Below, in pieces: positions 6,276 to 6,713 of a stretch of 6,713 nt of DNA. Both the position numbers and the translations under genes were made by a program. The notes under the pieces are model-generated. The model saw nothing but the letters and a program-made list of their open reading frames with translations. It was not told where the DNA came from and did not search any database. The stretch covers positions 1-6,713 of the forward strand of contig DASVCS010000033.1 in the NCBI GenBank assembly GCA_036381495.1. Reading direction: 5' to 3'. The stretch comes from DASVCS01 sp036381495 (GTDB lineage: Bacteria > Gemmatimonadota > Gemmatimonadetes > Longimicrobiales > RSA9). Each line of letters opens with the position of its first letter. Position 1 is the first letter of the stretch.

Positions 6276-6493
6276 GGAGCGGGAGCGTTTACGTTTACGG
6301 ACTCCGATCCCGGCTCCGCCCGACCCCGTCTCGTGCGCGTGCGGGAGCGCGAGCGCGTGCGCGAGGGGGCGCGTGGCCCGTTCCGTTCCCGCTCCCGGCC
6401 GCCCCGTTCCCGCTCCCGGCCGGTCCCATCCCGCTCCCGTCGGCGCCGCCGAGGCGCCGCTCCCGTAAACGTAAACGTAAACGCTCCCGCTCC
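6276..6493. repeat. 24-bp perfect inverted repeat bounding a 170-bp repeat-rich spacer
   Basis: The left arm 6276-6299 is the exact reverse complement of 6470-6493. Each arm contains the hexamer CGTTTA (CGTAAA on the other strand): two units on the left (6286-6297) and three on the right (6464-6481). GGAGCGGGAGC-type sequence lies outside the hexamers. The spacer between them is GC-rich low-complexity DNA with no credible gene. No target duplication is visible at the outer ends. Confidence 0.7.
6383..6445. repeat. three 21-bp tandem units
   Basis: CCGTTCCCGCTCCCGGCC occurs at 6383-6400 and again, identical, at 6404-6421. A diverged third copy starts at 6425. The period is 21 bp. The units are built from CGTTCCC and GCTCCC blocks like those in the flanking inverted repeat. 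Confidence 0.65.
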
Positions 6494-6550
6494 CGGCCGT
6501 TCCCGGCCATGCAGGGCAGTCCTCCCCACCACCGCACCCCCTCCCGGGCA

Positions 6551-6586
6551 CCCCAGCCCCAGCCCCAGCCCCAGCCCTAGCCCTAG
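6551..6586. repeat. hexanucleotide array (CCCCAG)x4 (CCCTAG)x2
   Basis: Six uninterrupted 6-bp units occur, the last two carrying a C-to-T change that creates CTAG. The array stops exactly where the insertion-sequence end begins. It resembles telomeric-type hexamers in form, but it is short and internal. Confidence 0.8.
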
Positions 6587-6713
6587 GCTGTGTTTGCAAA
6601 GTGTCGTCTCAGGTAGAGGCGAATCATGGCGATTCTGACCATGGCCAGGTAATGGATAGCGAGCTTCTCATAGCGTGTGGCGATCCGCCGCAACTCCTTG
6701 AGCCAGCCGATGA
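6583..6713 (-). CDS. IS5-like family transposase, C-terminal 42 residues (runs off right edge)
   Basis: On the minus strand the last 131 bases encode 'IGWLKELRRIATRYEKLAIHYL', then 'AMVRIAMIRLYLRRHFANTA', then TAG (6585-6583). 'R-R-I-A-T-R-Y-E-K-L-A' followed by a hydrophobic helix ending in 'YLRR' is the usual C-terminus of IS5-family DDE transposases; the DDE residues lie outside the window. Base composition is much less GC-rich than in the resident genes, as expected for a mobile element. The stop codon lies in the flanking hexamer array or target site rather than in the element proper. Whether the copy is intact cannot be judged here. Confidence 0.8.
   Translation of the reverse strand, partial: IGWLKELRRIATRYEKLAIHYLAMVRIAMIRLYLRRHFANTA
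6586..6713. mobile_element. end of an IS5-like insertion sequence
   Basis: The element end is placed at about 6586-6587, where the CCCTAG array gives way to GGCTGTGTTTGCAAAG, a plausible terminal inverted repeat. CTAG (6583-6586) immediately outside fits the C-T-A-R type target reported for some IS5-group elements. The other end is beyond the window, so the terminal repeat and target duplication are unconfirmed. Confidence 0.6.

Noticed and set aside
6383..6445. CRISPR-like direct repeats
   Set aside because: The units are contiguous with no unique spacers of 30 bp or more, and no cas gene is near.
6551..6586. True linear-replicon telomere
   Set aside because: The array is only 36 bp, lies inside the contig and runs directly into an insertion sequence.
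5676..6638. Plus-strand open frame of 320 codons across the DUF2269-type gene and repeats
   Set aside because: It runs through hexamer and 21-bp repeats, giving Arg-Ser-Arg and Val-Asn-Val-Asn strings, and lacks a ribosome site. The 5761-6222 frame has membrane helices and a perfect Shine-Dalgarno.

Overview
This 6.7 kb window is high-GC bacterial DNA with Gram-negative features: a lipoprotein-type signal on a secreted glycosidase and an exported metallopeptidase. The propeller protein at the left edge has the 'GEGPGEF'-type strand motif that I associate with the 6-bladed beta-propeller families expanded in Gemmatimonadota, but Myxococcota or another high-GC phylum is also possible. The sequence alone does not settle the taxonomy. 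No rRNA, tRNA or CRISPR array is visible.

Layout, left to right: (1) the 3' part of a beta-propeller protein on the + strand (1-1029, open at the left edge, visibly less GC-rich than its neighbours); (2) a 268-bp gap between convergent genes (1030-1297), holding a hairpin, a 115-bp element with perfect 16-bp terminal inverted repeats, and a short hexamer array; (3) a complete GH31 alpha-glycosidase lipoprotein on the - strand (1298-3676) with a good Shine-Dalgarno and a candidate promoter; (4) a strong hairpin (3840-3870) just after the next gene; (5) a secreted HExxH 'peptidase MA-like' protein on the - strand (3876-4763); (6) a TetR-family regulator on the - strand (4848-5474), 84 bp upstream of the peptidase and possibly cotranscribed with it; (7) a divergent promoter region whose centre is a 17-bp palindrome overlapping the -10 boxes on both strands; (8) a small four-helix membrane protein of the DUF2269 type on the + strand (5761-6222); (9) about 360 bp of repeats (hexamers, 21-mers and a 24-bp inverted repeat); (10) the 3' end of an IS5-like transposase on the - strand, running off the right edge.

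How the genes work together: the clearest unit is TetR / palindrome / DUF2269 protein. The regulator probably represses both itself and the divergent membrane-protein gene through one operator. The peptidase may be read through from tetR. The GH31 enzyme has its own promoter and is not obviously linked to the rest.

I do not see a clearly new multi-gene system. The most unusual material is the non-coding DNA: several unrelated hexanucleotide arrays next to gene ends, a MITE-like element, and an IS end whose transposase stop codon appears to come from the hexamer array it sits against.
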